A stretch of DNA of 5,218 nucleotides, from the NCBI GenBank assembly GCA_003153655.1, contig PMAK01000243.1, positions 1,545 through 6,762 on the forward strand, written 5' to 3'. The notes beneath the pieces are model-generated. The model made no database searches. It worked only from the letters and a program-made list of their open reading frames with translations, and was not told the DNA's origin. Shown one piece after another: positions 1 to 5,218 of this stretch (positions are counted from its first letter, which is position 1; each line of letters opens with the position of its first letter). The DNA is from Phycisphaerales bacterium. Lineage in GTDB: Bacteria > Planctomycetota > Phycisphaerae > Tepidisphaerales > Tepidisphaeraceae. The position numbers and the translations under genes were made by a program.

Positions 1-86
1 CCGTCCCTCTTGCGGTTAACAACCCGCATGAATAGTCTCCCCATGTCACAACCCCAACGCAACACGGCCGTCTTCGCCATTTCGCC

Positions 87-94
87 GGAAAGAG
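87..94 (+). promoter_or_regulatory. Ribosome binding site of the GH28 gene
   Basis: The purine run GGAAAGAG lies 7 bases before the ATG at 102 and fits a Shine-Dalgarno site at normal spacing. It supports 102 as the start, as does the signal peptide that begins there. The rest of positions 1-101 shows stop codons in all three forward frames by position 35 and no convincing promoter. A weak imperfect hairpin at 11-28 has no T-tract. Confidence 0.6.
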
Positions 95-101
95 TCCTAC
101 A

Positions 102-1529
102 ATGAAGTATCTGCTAACTCTCCTGATCCTTCTCTCAACCAACCTCGCACACGCCGATTCCAACGACGGCATCCTCAACGTCCTCGACCTCGGCGCAAAA
201 GGCGACGGAAAAACCCTCGACACCCCATTCATTCAAAAAGCCATCAACGCCTGTTCCGCAAACGGCGGCGGCCAAGTCCTCCTCCCCCCAGGCAAAACCT
301 TCCTCACCGGCTCCCTCACCCTCCGCTCCAATGTCGATCTCCACCTCGCCACCGGCTCAATATTAAAAGGAAGCCCAAACTGGCGCGACTATCTCCCCGC
401 AGGCTCCTTCCTCTTCGCAAAAGACGCCGCCAACATCTCCATCACCGGCAACGGCACAATCGATGGCAACGACACCGCCATCTGGCAAAAACTCGCCGAT
501 GAAGAAGCCGGCGGCGACATCAATAAACCCGGCTGGTGGCCAAACTCTTTCATAGGCGACTACTGGCCCTTCGACAAAAAACCAGACGAACCCGACAAAA
601 CCGGCGGCCGACCCATGATGCTCATCCTCCTCGCCTGCGACAAAGTCCGCTTGCAAAATATCACCCTCCGCGCCGCCCCAAGCTGGACCGTTCATCTCGT
701 CGGCTGTCAGGACGTCGCCATCTCCGACATCAGCATCAGAAATTCCTGGGAAGTCGCCAACAACGACGGCATAGACGTCGATCACTGCCGCAACGTCCGC
801 ATCGCCAATTCCCTCATCGATTGTGCCGACGATTGCATCGTCCTCAAAAACACCCCCAACTTCGAATCCTACGGCGATTGCCAGCAAATCACCGTCACCG
901 GCTGCACACTCCACTCCCGCAGCGCCGCCCTCAAAGTAGACGAAATCTATACCGGCACAGCCCGCGACATCGTCTTCGACGCCTGCACCATCTCCCACAG
1001 CAACCGCGGCCTCGCCATCCAACTCCGCGACGCGGGCAACATCGAAAACGTGATCTTCTCCAACATCGTCGTCGAAACAGAATTCCAACCCCACAAGTGG
1101 TGGGGCGCAGGCGAACCCATTCAAGTCACCAATTTCCCCCGCACACTCGAAACCAAACTAGGCCACGTCAAAAACATCCGCTTCACCAACATCATCGCCC
1201 GAGGCCAAAACGGCCTCATCATCCAAGGCTGGCCCGGCAACCCAATCGACGACATAACGCTCGACAACGTGAAACTAGACTTGATCCCCGCCAACCCCAC
1301 AAAAGGCGGCTTCGAAGACTTCCGCCCCCAGGGCGTCTTCAAAGGCGTCTTCCAATCCAAACTCCCCGGCCTCTACATCCGCGAAACCCGCAACCTCGCC
1401 ATCCGCAATTCAAGAATCGATTGGTCCGCCCCAGGCAACGATTCCTACGGCCCAGCCATGGATCGAGACAATTCGGAAGGCTTCGAAATGCAAAACGTCT
1501 TCCTCATCGCACGCACTACAAGATTTTGA
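102..1529 (+). CDS. Secreted glycoside hydrolase family 28 protein (polygalacturonase-like)
   Basis: This 475-residue protein should be an exported glycosidase acting on pectin-type polysaccharides in the periplasm or outside the cell. Residues 1-18 form a signal peptide (MKY, a Leu-rich core, then AHA before Asp19), so processing by signal peptidase I is likely. Residues 26-91 match the GH28 N-terminus: DLGAKGDGKTLDT, GGGQVLLPPG, and LHLATGSILKGS. The rest shows the repetitive pattern of a right-handed parallel beta-helix (many 'nIsi.n..' rungs). Two catalytic blocks are clear: NNDGID at 220-225 (family NTDGxD) and ADDCI at 242-246 with the paired aspartates 243/244. The usual GHG histidine block is replaced around 272-281 (SRSAALKVDE), and the RIK block appears as AIQ at 305-307. 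True polygalacturonase activity is therefore doubtful; a different uronic or rhamnogalacturonan substrate is an inference. Codons end overwhelmingly in C, as in groEL. No terminator is visible before the next gene, 56 bp downstream. Confidence 0.92.
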   Translation: MKYLLTLLILLSTNLAHADSNDGILNVLDLGAKGDGKTLDTPFIQKAINACSANGGGQVLLPPGKTFLTGSLTLRSNVDLHLATGSILKGSPNWRDYLPAGSFLFAKDAANISITGNGTIDGNDTAIWQKLADEEAGGDINKPGWWPNSFIGDYWPFDKKPDEPDKTGGRPMMLILLACDKVRLQNITLRAAPSWTVHLVGCQDVAISDISIRNSWEVANNDGIDVDHCRNVRIANSLIDCADDCIVLKNTPNFESYGDCQQITVTGCTLHSRSAALKVDEIYTGTARDIVFDACTISHSNRGLAIQLRDAGNIENVIFSNIVVETEFQPHKWWGAGEPIQVTNFPRTLETKLGHVKNIRFTNIIARGQNGLIIQGWPGNPIDDITLDNVKLDLIPANPTKGGFEDFRPQGVFKGVFQSKLPGLYIRETRNLAIRNSRIDWSAPGNDSYGPAMDRDNSEGFEMQNVFLIARTTRF

Positions 1530-1548
1530 CGTTGATTTATCCGCACGA

Positions 1549-1577
1549 TGGTCACAATTCTGAACACGCGATATATT
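1549..1577 (+). promoter_or_regulatory. Possible promoter for the DUF2806 gene
   Basis: TGGTCA (1549-1554, four of six matches to TTGACA) is separated by exactly 17 bases from TATATT (1572-1577, five of six matches to TATAAT). Transcription would begin near 1584, almost on the ATG at 1586, giving a nearly leaderless message. This agrees with the lack of a well-spaced Shine-Dalgarno site before that ATG. The match is by eye and the -35 half is weak. Confidence 0.35.
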
Positions 1578-1585
1578 CGGCGGAT

Positions 1586-2467
1586 ATGCCAGAAGTACCT
1601 TCCCTTCTAAACATTGGCGAGTTGTCTAAACCGGCGACCGTTTTGATCGAGAAGATATCCGAAGCCGTAGGAGCAATTTTCAAGCCTTTGCAAATTGAAA
1701 GAGTGGCGAGGGCAGAGGCGAAAGCCGCTATTATTAAATCAGAAGCCGAGACCCAAATCACAGAATTGCAGCGGCGAGCACTTAATAGGTGGATTGGCGA
1801 AGAAGCCCACAAGCAGGCGAACATGGAGTCAATCATATCGAAATCATTACCGCTGCTATCAGCTACTTCGAAACCTCAAGAAATGGAGAATGACTGGGTC
1901 ACGAATTTTTTTGACAAATGTAGGCTCATATCGGACAAAGAAATGCAAACCCTTTGGGCAAAACTACTTTCCGGGGAGGCGAATTCGCCCGGTGCTTATA
2001 GTAAACGGACGGTCAACCTTGTTGCTGAACTGGACAAACAAGCTGCGGTATGGCTTTCCAATCTTTGCAGATTTGCTGCGATGCATGGGGATCAGCCCAT
2101 TCCGTTGATCTATGATTTGGATGCCGCAGTTTACGCGGAGGGCGGGATTTTTTTTGGCATGCTAACTCACTTAGATTCTATCGGTCTGGTAAAATTCGAG
2201 GCTCTGAGTGGCTTCAGCTTGAACAGCACGTTTCAACCGCTTGAACTACGATATCAGGGGACTTCATTTCTAATCGAATCCAAACTAGTCGCGTCTCATC
2301 CACGGGTGCATATTGGGAAAGTCCTATTCACGCAAAGCGGTATGGAACTCGCCCGAATCTGCGAACCGAAGGCTATTCCCAGCTTTGTCGATTTTTTTCT
2401 CGACAAGTGGGTTAGTGATGGACTCGTCGTGTCTTCCCCGTACCCATATCGAGGTGCCGCAATCTGA
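1586..2467 (+). CDS. DUF2806-family protein of unknown function
   Basis: A 293-residue protein with no signal peptide or clear membrane segment, so probably cytoplasmic. I recognise the DUF2806 family pattern: an N-terminus reading PEVPSLLNIGELSKPATVLI, a charged Ala/Glu/Lys-rich helical stretch at about 35-90 that could form a coiled coil, then the conserved core at about 100-150 (NDWVTNFFDKCR, SDKEMQTLWAKLLSGE, SPGAYSKRTVNLVAELDK). The C-terminal half (about 170-290) has the LIYD and GGIFFGMLTHLDSIGL segments, mixed alpha/beta in character. No catalytic motif is apparent and the biochemical role is unknown. The frame stays open far upstream into the GH28 gene, but that part translates to Arg/Pro/His-rich nonsense; ATG 1586 begins exactly where family-like sequence begins. 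In-frame TTG codons at 1526 and 1532 are less likely starts. Codon use is mixed, unlike the C-ending GH28 gene 56 bp upstream, which suggests a separate origin and transcription. Confidence 0.8.
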   Translation: MPEVPSLLNIGELSKPATVLIEKISEAVGAIFKPLQIERVARAEAKAAIIKSEAETQITELQRRALNRWIGEEAHKQANMESIISKSLPLLSATSKPQEMENDWVTNFFDKCRLISDKEMQTLWAKLLSGEANSPGAYSKRTVNLVAELDKQAAVWLSNLCRFAAMHGDQPIPLIYDLDAAVYAEGGIFFGMLTHLDSIGLVKFEALSGFSLNSTFQPLELRYQGTSFLIESKLVASHPRVHIGKVLFTQSGMELARICEPKAIPSFVDFFLDKWVSDGLVVSSPYPYRGAAI

Positions 2468-2624
2468 CTGATATAGTTCCAACCGGGCCAGAAGGCGTCC
2501 TAGTACCTTCCTATGCGCAATTCGGATGCCGCGAAATGATGCATAAAGAATGCGGTCTTTCTGCACGGCCCCCCCAATCGACCGCGACCAATCCGAAGGC
2601 CCCCAACTCCAAAACATCAGGGCA

Positions 2625-2651
2625 GATAAGGGGGTCAGGTTCACTTCCGGA
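2625..2651. repeat. Possible REP-like or transposon-end motif (GGGGTCAGGTTCACTTCC core)
   Basis: The stretch begins GATAAGGGGGTCAGG and continues TTCACTTCCGGA. It resembles a sequence I remember seeing many times in intergenic DNA of environmental bacteria, often near IS200-like (Y1/RAYT) transposase genes. Read on the minus strand it yields the spurious peptide EVNLTPL, also familiar from mis-called ORFs. No transposase or second full copy lies in this window, so it would be a solitary end or remnant. The assignment rests on recall. Confidence 0.35.
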
Positions 2652-2871
2652 CTCACGCGCAATTCCCAAAACCTGCTAATCCGCTCCTCCCAAAAAATAA
2701 TTCCGCGCCGATTTCCCCGAAACACGTCCAATCCTTTCACCCGCTGAACTCTTGAATAGAGGGGAGATGTTTTTTCGCACCGCTCAACCGCCATCAACCA
2801 GGAACCACCATGACCCCGAGCACACATTAAATCTCTTGTCCCAATCCACTCGCACCACACGAAGTCCCAAA

Positions 2872-2910
2872 GAATGCCTCGGAACAAATCGAAAAACCGG
2901 ACAGGCATTC
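2872..2910. repeat. Imperfect hairpin with GAATGCCT/AGGCATTC arms
   Basis: GAATGCCT (2872-2879) and AGGCATTC (2903-2910) are exact reverse complements. Inside them CGG (2880-2882) can pair with CCG (2897-2899), leaving a 3-base bulge and a 14-base A-rich loop. No T-tract follows on either strand, so it does not look like an intrinsic terminator. The right arm is also the first unit of the 10-bp repeat run, so the left arm is effectively an inverted extra copy of that repeat. Confidence 0.5.
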
Positions 2911-2942
2911 CACGACATTCGCGGACATTTCCAGGCATCTTT
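2903..2942. repeat. Four degenerate 10-bp tandem repeats
   Basis: The units are AGGCATTCCA, CGACATTCGC, GGACATTTCC and AGGCATCTTT, sharing a GRCATTYC-like core at the same phase. On the minus strand they read as a run of GGAATGCC/GGAAATGTCC-type words. A period of 10 is not a multiple of three, which argues against a coding repeat. It matches one DNA helical turn, so a protein-binding role is conceivable. No direct evidence for a function is visible. Confidence 0.5.
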
Positions 2943-2957
2943 AGGAACTGCTGCGGA

Positions 2958-2991
2958 GTGAAACGGGGACGGAAGTGGAACGGGAACGCAG
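2958..2991. repeat. 17-bp imperfect tandem duplication
   Basis: Unit one is GTGAAACGGGGACGGAA (2958-2974) and unit two is GTGGAACGGGAACGCAG (2975-2991), matching at 13 of 17 positions and directly abutting. A finer GGAACG-like 6-base period is also visible within. The second unit ends only two bases before the left arm of the 101-bp inverted-repeat element. Confidence 0.5.
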
Positions 2992-2993
2992 CT

Positions 2994-3094
2994 TAATGCC
3001 ACGAAGATAAGGAGTTTCGAGCCTGGAAAAGCGTCGATTCTGACGCAAAAACAAGGATGGCGACTGGACGAATAGGCTTATCTTCGTGGCATTA
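2994..3094. repeat. 101-bp element bounded by perfect 18-bp inverted repeats
   Basis: The left arm TAATGCCACGAAGATAAG (2994-3011) and the right arm CTTATCTTCGTGGCATTA (3077-3094) are exact reverse complements with 65 bases between them. Within the spacer GCGTC (3031-3035) pairs with GACGC (3042-3046) around a 6-base loop, giving a central hairpin. The layout fits a miniature inverted-repeat element or a structured RNA. The arms contain CCACGAAG, which I recall as a frequent word in repeats of planctomycete-like genomes. No flanking target duplication is obvious and neither side has a T-tract. An 18-bp perfect match at this spacing is very unlikely by chance. Confidence 0.8.
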
Positions 3095-3145
3095 CAGGAT
3101 GACCCCGTTATGTCCTCCGTTTCATTTTCCAGAGTTGTCGCAGTT

Positions 3146-3379
3146 TCATTTCTCCTGAGGAAATGCAACCGCGACCGGAACGGATGGTTGCGGAGTCTGA
3201 ACGGAAGGTTGTTGAGTTTGTGGTAATTGGACCCCTGATGGAAGAGGAGGGATGACCGTCGGCATATTATCATTTCCCTGGGGTTTAAACCCTTCAGTTA
3301 GAGGCTTATATCCCCTGCTTTCGCTGCCATCCGATACGTGAGCTTGTGGAGAATAACCGCCAGCAATATTTTTACTCAT
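3146..3379 (-). CDS. Small GYxP-motif, Pro/Gln-rich protein paired with DUF6338
   Basis: This 77-residue protein has no signal peptide, membrane helix or enzyme motif and is probably largely disordered. The N-terminal part carries three G-[YF]-x-P motifs: GYSP at 8-11, GYKP at 23-26 and GFKP at 30-33. The C-terminal half (40-75) is Pro/Gln/Val-rich with a near-repeat QPSVQT/QPSVPV. Its ATG at 3379 lies inside the end of the upstream membrane-protein gene: the shared eight bases read ATGAGTAA, so the start of one and the stop of the other interlock, typical of translational coupling. I recall similar GYQP-type small proteins in other bacteria, some beside membrane genes of this kind, but know no function. 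A role as an adaptor or peptide ligand for the membrane partner is inference. Confidence 0.68.
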   Translation of the reverse strand: MSKNIAGGYSPQAHVSDGSESRGYKPLTEGFKPQGNDNMPTVIPPLPSGVQLPQTQQPSVQTPQPSVPVAVAFPQEK

Positions 3380-3998
3380 GTGGTCCTACCTGCTTAATGA
3401 ATTCGATTAACGAAACTTCATCCTTGTTCACGTAAACACCAGCAGTACCGGGAACAACTTCTATTATACCGTTGTCGGAAGTCCTAAGTACCGCCGAAAT
3501 GAAAAAATCTCGGGCTTCTGGATCTGACGAAAAATAGGATTCCGACCCTATAAATGCATTCAATTTTGCACCGGTTTTGAGGGTGATAACGGCGAAGCGC
3601 GGCGTCATTCCGGAAAAAACATAGTCCCACGCGGTGGGAATTTGATGCGATTCGAAGGTCCGAAAACCAAGTTTCTTAATTAACTCAGCGAAGAATCGTT
3701 TCTGGCGAAGCATACCGCTGACAAACCCGAGAATGCACGGAAGAACCCCGATAAGCAGAATTGCCACAACCGTCGTAGAGAGTGGTCGAACATCAAGCCA
3801 ATCATCTTTCCATGCCTTGTGAATACCGACGGCAAAAACCGCATAGACAACTGTACTCCGAGCCAATAGCCCAAGAGCGAACTTTTCCCATTCCAGTCGC
3901 CTGTCTAGATATGCAAATTGTCCCTCAACGGTACGCCACACATATCCTGGAACTAAGAAAACGATTGCTACCAGCGCTGCGGTTAGCGTTTCGAACAC
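3372..3998 (-). CDS. DUF6338-like integral membrane protein
   Basis: A 208-residue protein with three predicted membrane helices at about 5-22 (including FLVPGYVW), 44-61 and 73-96, then a soluble C-terminal domain from about 100 to 208. That domain contains the PTAWDYVFS segment (121-129), a short beta-rich part with VITLKTGAKLNAFIG (137-151), SESYFSSDPEARDFF (152-166) and a C-terminal helix. The N-terminal 'PGY' helix, PxAWDxVF block and tail layout fit DUF6338, a functionally uncharacterised membrane family; the assignment is from memory. The start is GTG at 3998, preceded by GGAGG at 4003-4007 with 4-base spacing. The gene overlaps the small-protein gene by eight bases and follows the groEL terminator. 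Codon use is mixed, unlike groEL upstream, suggesting acquisition. No catalytic residues are evident. Confidence 0.75.
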   Translation of the reverse strand: MFETLTAALVAIVFLVPGYVWRTVEGQFAYLDRRLEWEKFALGLLARSTVVYAVFAVGIHKAWKDDWLDVRPLSTTVVAILLIGVLPCILGFVSGMLRQKRFFAELIKKLGFRTFESHQIPTAWDYVFSGMTPRFAVITLKTGAKLNAFIGSESYFSSDPEARDFFISAVLRTSDNGIIEVVPGTAGVYVNKDEVSLIEFIKQVGPHE

Positions 3999-4002
3999 GA
4001 AG

Positions 4003-4007
4003 CCTCC
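4003..4007 (-). promoter_or_regulatory. Ribosome binding site of the DUF6338 gene
   Basis: On the minus strand the perfect core GGAGG stands 4 bases before the GTG at 3998, which settles the choice of this non-ATG start. It directly follows the TTATTATTT tract of the groEL terminator, so a transcript ending there would just miss or barely include it. Confidence 0.75.
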
Positions 4008-4014
4008 AAATAAT

Positions 4015-4043
4015 AAGGCCGGCTGGTTTCGCCAGCCGGCCTT
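4015..4043 (-). terminator. Intrinsic terminator of groEL
   Basis: AAGGCCGGCTGG (4015-4026) and CCAGCCGGCCTT (4032-4043) form a perfect 12-bp GC-rich stem with a 5-base loop. On the minus strand the stem is followed by TTATTATTT, a T-rich though interrupted tract. It lies 41 bases past the groEL stop. On the plus strand the stem is followed by CGTATAG, so it is unlikely to terminate in that direction. Confidence 0.85.
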
Positions 4044-4084
4044 CGTATAGACAAGTCAGTTGGGCCTGAGGGACCAATCAGGTT

Positions 4085-5218
4085 TTAGTACATTCCACCC
4101 ATTCCGCCGCCGCCTGGGGCGCCGGCTGGTTCGGGTTTGTCTTCTTTGATTTCACTTACTATCGCATCTGTTGTCAGTAACAGGCTGGCGATGCTGGCGG
4201 CGTTTTGTAACGCGGTGCGCTCGACCTTTGTGGGGACGATTACGCCCATTTTCATCATGTCGCCGTATTCGTGGGTGAGGGCGTTGTAGCCGAAGTTGGT
4301 TTCGCTGCTTTCTTTCACCTTTTGGGCTACGACGGAGCCATCTACGCCGGCGTTTTCGGCGATTTGTTTGATGGGGGCTTCGATGGCTCGGCGGACGATT
4401 TCTATGCCGAAGCGGATGTCTTCGTTGTCATTTTTCTTTTTGAGGTTGTCGAGGACTTTGGCAGCTGCGCGGATGACGGCTACGCCGCCGCCGGGGAGGA
4501 TGCCTTCTTCTACCGCGGCCCTACAGGCGTGGAGAGCGTCTTCGACTCTTGCCTTCTTTTCCTTCATGGCGACTTCGGTGGCTGCGCCGACGTGGATCTG
4601 GGCTACGCCGCCCGCGAGCTTGGCCAATCGCTCCTGGAGCTTTTCGCCGTCGTAGTCGCTTGTGGTGTTGGCGATTTCATTTTTGAGGGCTTCGATGCGG
4701 CCTTTGATGCCTTTTTCGTCGCCCGCGCCTTCGATGATCGTGGTGTTGTCTTTGTCGATGCGGATTTTTTTGGCTCGGCCTAGTTGGCTGAGCTCGATGT
4801 TTTCGAGCTTGATGCCTAGTTCTTCGAAGATGGCTGTGCCGCCGGTGACGATGGCGACATCTTCGAGCATTGCCTTGCGGCGATCGCCGAAGCCGGGGGC
4901 TTTGACGGCGGCGACCTTGAGGGTGCCGCGGAGTTTGTTGACGACGAGTGTGGCCAATGCTTCGCCTTCAATGTCTTCGGCGATGATGAGCATGGGTTTG
5001 CCCTGCTCGGCGGCCTTGGAGAGGACGGGGACGAGGTCTCTCGCGGAGGAGATTTTCTTTTCGTGGATCAGGATGTAGGCGTCTTCGAGGACGGCTTCCT
5101 GGGTGCGGGTGTCGGTGATGAAATGCGGGGAGAGGAAGCCTTTGTCGAACTGCATGCCTTCGACGAGTTCGACGGTGGTGTCGAGGGCTTTGCCCTCTTC
5201 GACGGTGATGACGCCGTC
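4085..5218 (-). CDS. groEL: Chaperonin GroEL (Hsp60), C-terminal 377 residues, 5' end outside window
   Basis: The gene runs off the right edge. The visible part begins at DGVITVEEG, equivalent to E. coli residue 172, and aligns without gaps up to at least residue 415, ending at an equivalent of 548. GroEL forms the ATP-driven double-ring folding chamber that works with GroES in the cytoplasm. The apical domain is complete from about 191: substrate-binding positions 199, 203 and 204 are Phe, His and Phe, and L237, L259, V263 and V264 are kept. The intermediate domain has the catalytic Asp398 (in ARVEDALHA), and the ATP-site Gly415 lies in PGGGVA. The adenine-pocket NA pair is kept (GYNAL), but the Asp of GIxDPTKV is Val here (VIVPTKV). 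The tail is short, GGGGMGGMY, with fewer GGM repeats than E. coli. The ATG at 5155 is internal. groES, if adjacent, would lie beyond the window. Confidence 0.98.
   Translation of the reverse strand, partial: DGVITVEEGKALDTTVELVEGMQFDKGFLSPHFITDTRTQEAVLEDAYILIHEKKISSARDLVPVLSKAAEQGKPMLIIAEDIEGEALATLVVNKLRGTLKVAAVKAPGFGDRRKAMLEDVAIVTGGTAIFEELGIKLENIELSQLGRAKKIRIDKDNTTIIEGAGDEKGIKGRIEALKNEIANTTSDYDGEKLQERLAKLAGGVAQIHVGAATEVAMKEKKARVEDALHACRAAVEEGILPGGGVAVIRAAAKVLDNLKKKNDNEDIRFGIEIVRRAIEAPIKQIAENAGVDGSVVAQKVKESSETNFGYNALTHEYGDMMKMGVIVPTKVERTALQNAASIASLLLTTDAIVSEIKEDKPEPAGAPGGGGMGGMY

Larger units (their letters stand above)
2468..3145. other. Gene-free, repeat-bearing region between two convergent units
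   Basis: This 678-base stretch lies between the 3' ends of the DUF2806 gene and the DUF6338/small-protein pair. Open frames exist on both strands but have no recognisable protein character, poor ribosome sites, and run through the repeats. The left third (2468-2620) shows nothing I can name; a 5-bp hairpin at 2491-2510 lacks a T-tract. The remainder holds the GGGGTCAGG-type motif, a hairpin, 10-bp and 17-bp degenerate tandem repeats and a 101-bp inverted-repeat element, each listed separately. The density of such structures suggests a landing zone for small repeats or remnants of mobile DNA. Confidence 0.7.

Noticed and set aside
11..28. Imperfect hairpin before the GH28 gene as a terminator of an upstream gene
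   Set aside because: The stem is short with a bulge and no T-tract follows; no upstream coding region is visible to give it context.
363..1124. 253-residue open frame antisense to the GH28 gene
   Set aside because: Composition is a Val/Gly/Asp/Ala/Glu-rich mirror of the GH28 codons with no domain character; the sense frame has a signal peptide and clear family motifs.
536..1585. Long open frame upstream of and in frame with the DUF2806 gene
   Set aside because: It overlaps GH28 in another frame and translates to Arg/Pro/His-rich sequence produced by the C-rich codon bias of GH28; family-like sequence begins only at ATG 1586.
2491..2510. GAAGG/CCTTC hairpin after the DUF2806 stop as a terminator
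   Set aside because: Only five base pairs with a 10-base loop and no following T-run.
2324..2938. 204-residue minus-strand open frame across the repeat region
   Set aside because: It runs antisense into the conserved DUF2806 3' end and through the degenerate repeats, and shows no recognisable domain; a chance frame.
2626..3111. Imperfect 12-bp inverted pair ATAAGGGGGTCA / TGACCCCGTTAT that could bound a 486-bp element
   Set aside because: It matches at 11 of 12 positions, but in a region this size such a pair is expected by chance at a fair rate, and there is no supporting target duplication.
4271..4783. 170-residue plus-strand open frame within groEL
   Set aside because: It is an antisense shadow of a gene with unambiguous GroEL identity.

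Overview
The window looks like chromosomal DNA of a GC-rich, plant-polymer-degrading bacterium, most likely from the Planctomycetota (perhaps Phycisphaerae). This rests on the style of the GroEL C-terminal half (the stretch around [15 protein letters not shown] and the short Gly/Met tail ending in Tyr), the secreted GH28 glycosidase, and a strong preference for C-ending codons in both of those genes. The placement comes from recall of family sequences, not from a search, and a related phylum such as Verrucomicrobiota is possible.

Layout, left to right. Positions 1-101 are a leader with a ribosome binding site. Positions 102-1529 (+) encode an exported GH28 (polygalacturonase-like) enzyme. Positions 1586-2467 (+) encode a DUF2806-family protein. 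Positions 2468-3145 carry no convincing gene but hold repeats and inverted repeats: a GGGGTCAGGTTCACTTCC-type motif, a hairpin followed by four 10-bp degenerate repeats, a 17-bp tandem duplication, and a 101-bp element bounded by perfect 18-bp inverted repeats. Positions 3998-3146 (-) are a two-gene unit: a three-helix membrane protein of the DUF6338 type and a 77-residue GYxP/Pro-Gln-rich small protein, overlapping by 8 bp. A strong intrinsic terminator lies at 4015-4043. Positions 5218-4085 (-) are the C-terminal 377 residues of GroEL; its N-terminus lies outside the window.

The two outer genes (GH28 and groEL) share C-ending codon use and look native. The 2.4-kb stretch between them (about 1530-4010) has mixed, more AT-tolerant codon use, carries uncharacterised accessory families facing each other, and contains all the repeats. 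It reads as an accessory insertion next to groEL.

The best candidate for an undescribed system is the DUF6338 membrane protein with its overlapping GYxP small protein. It is translated from a start placed just past the groEL terminator, so its expression may depend on read-through from the chaperonin transcript.
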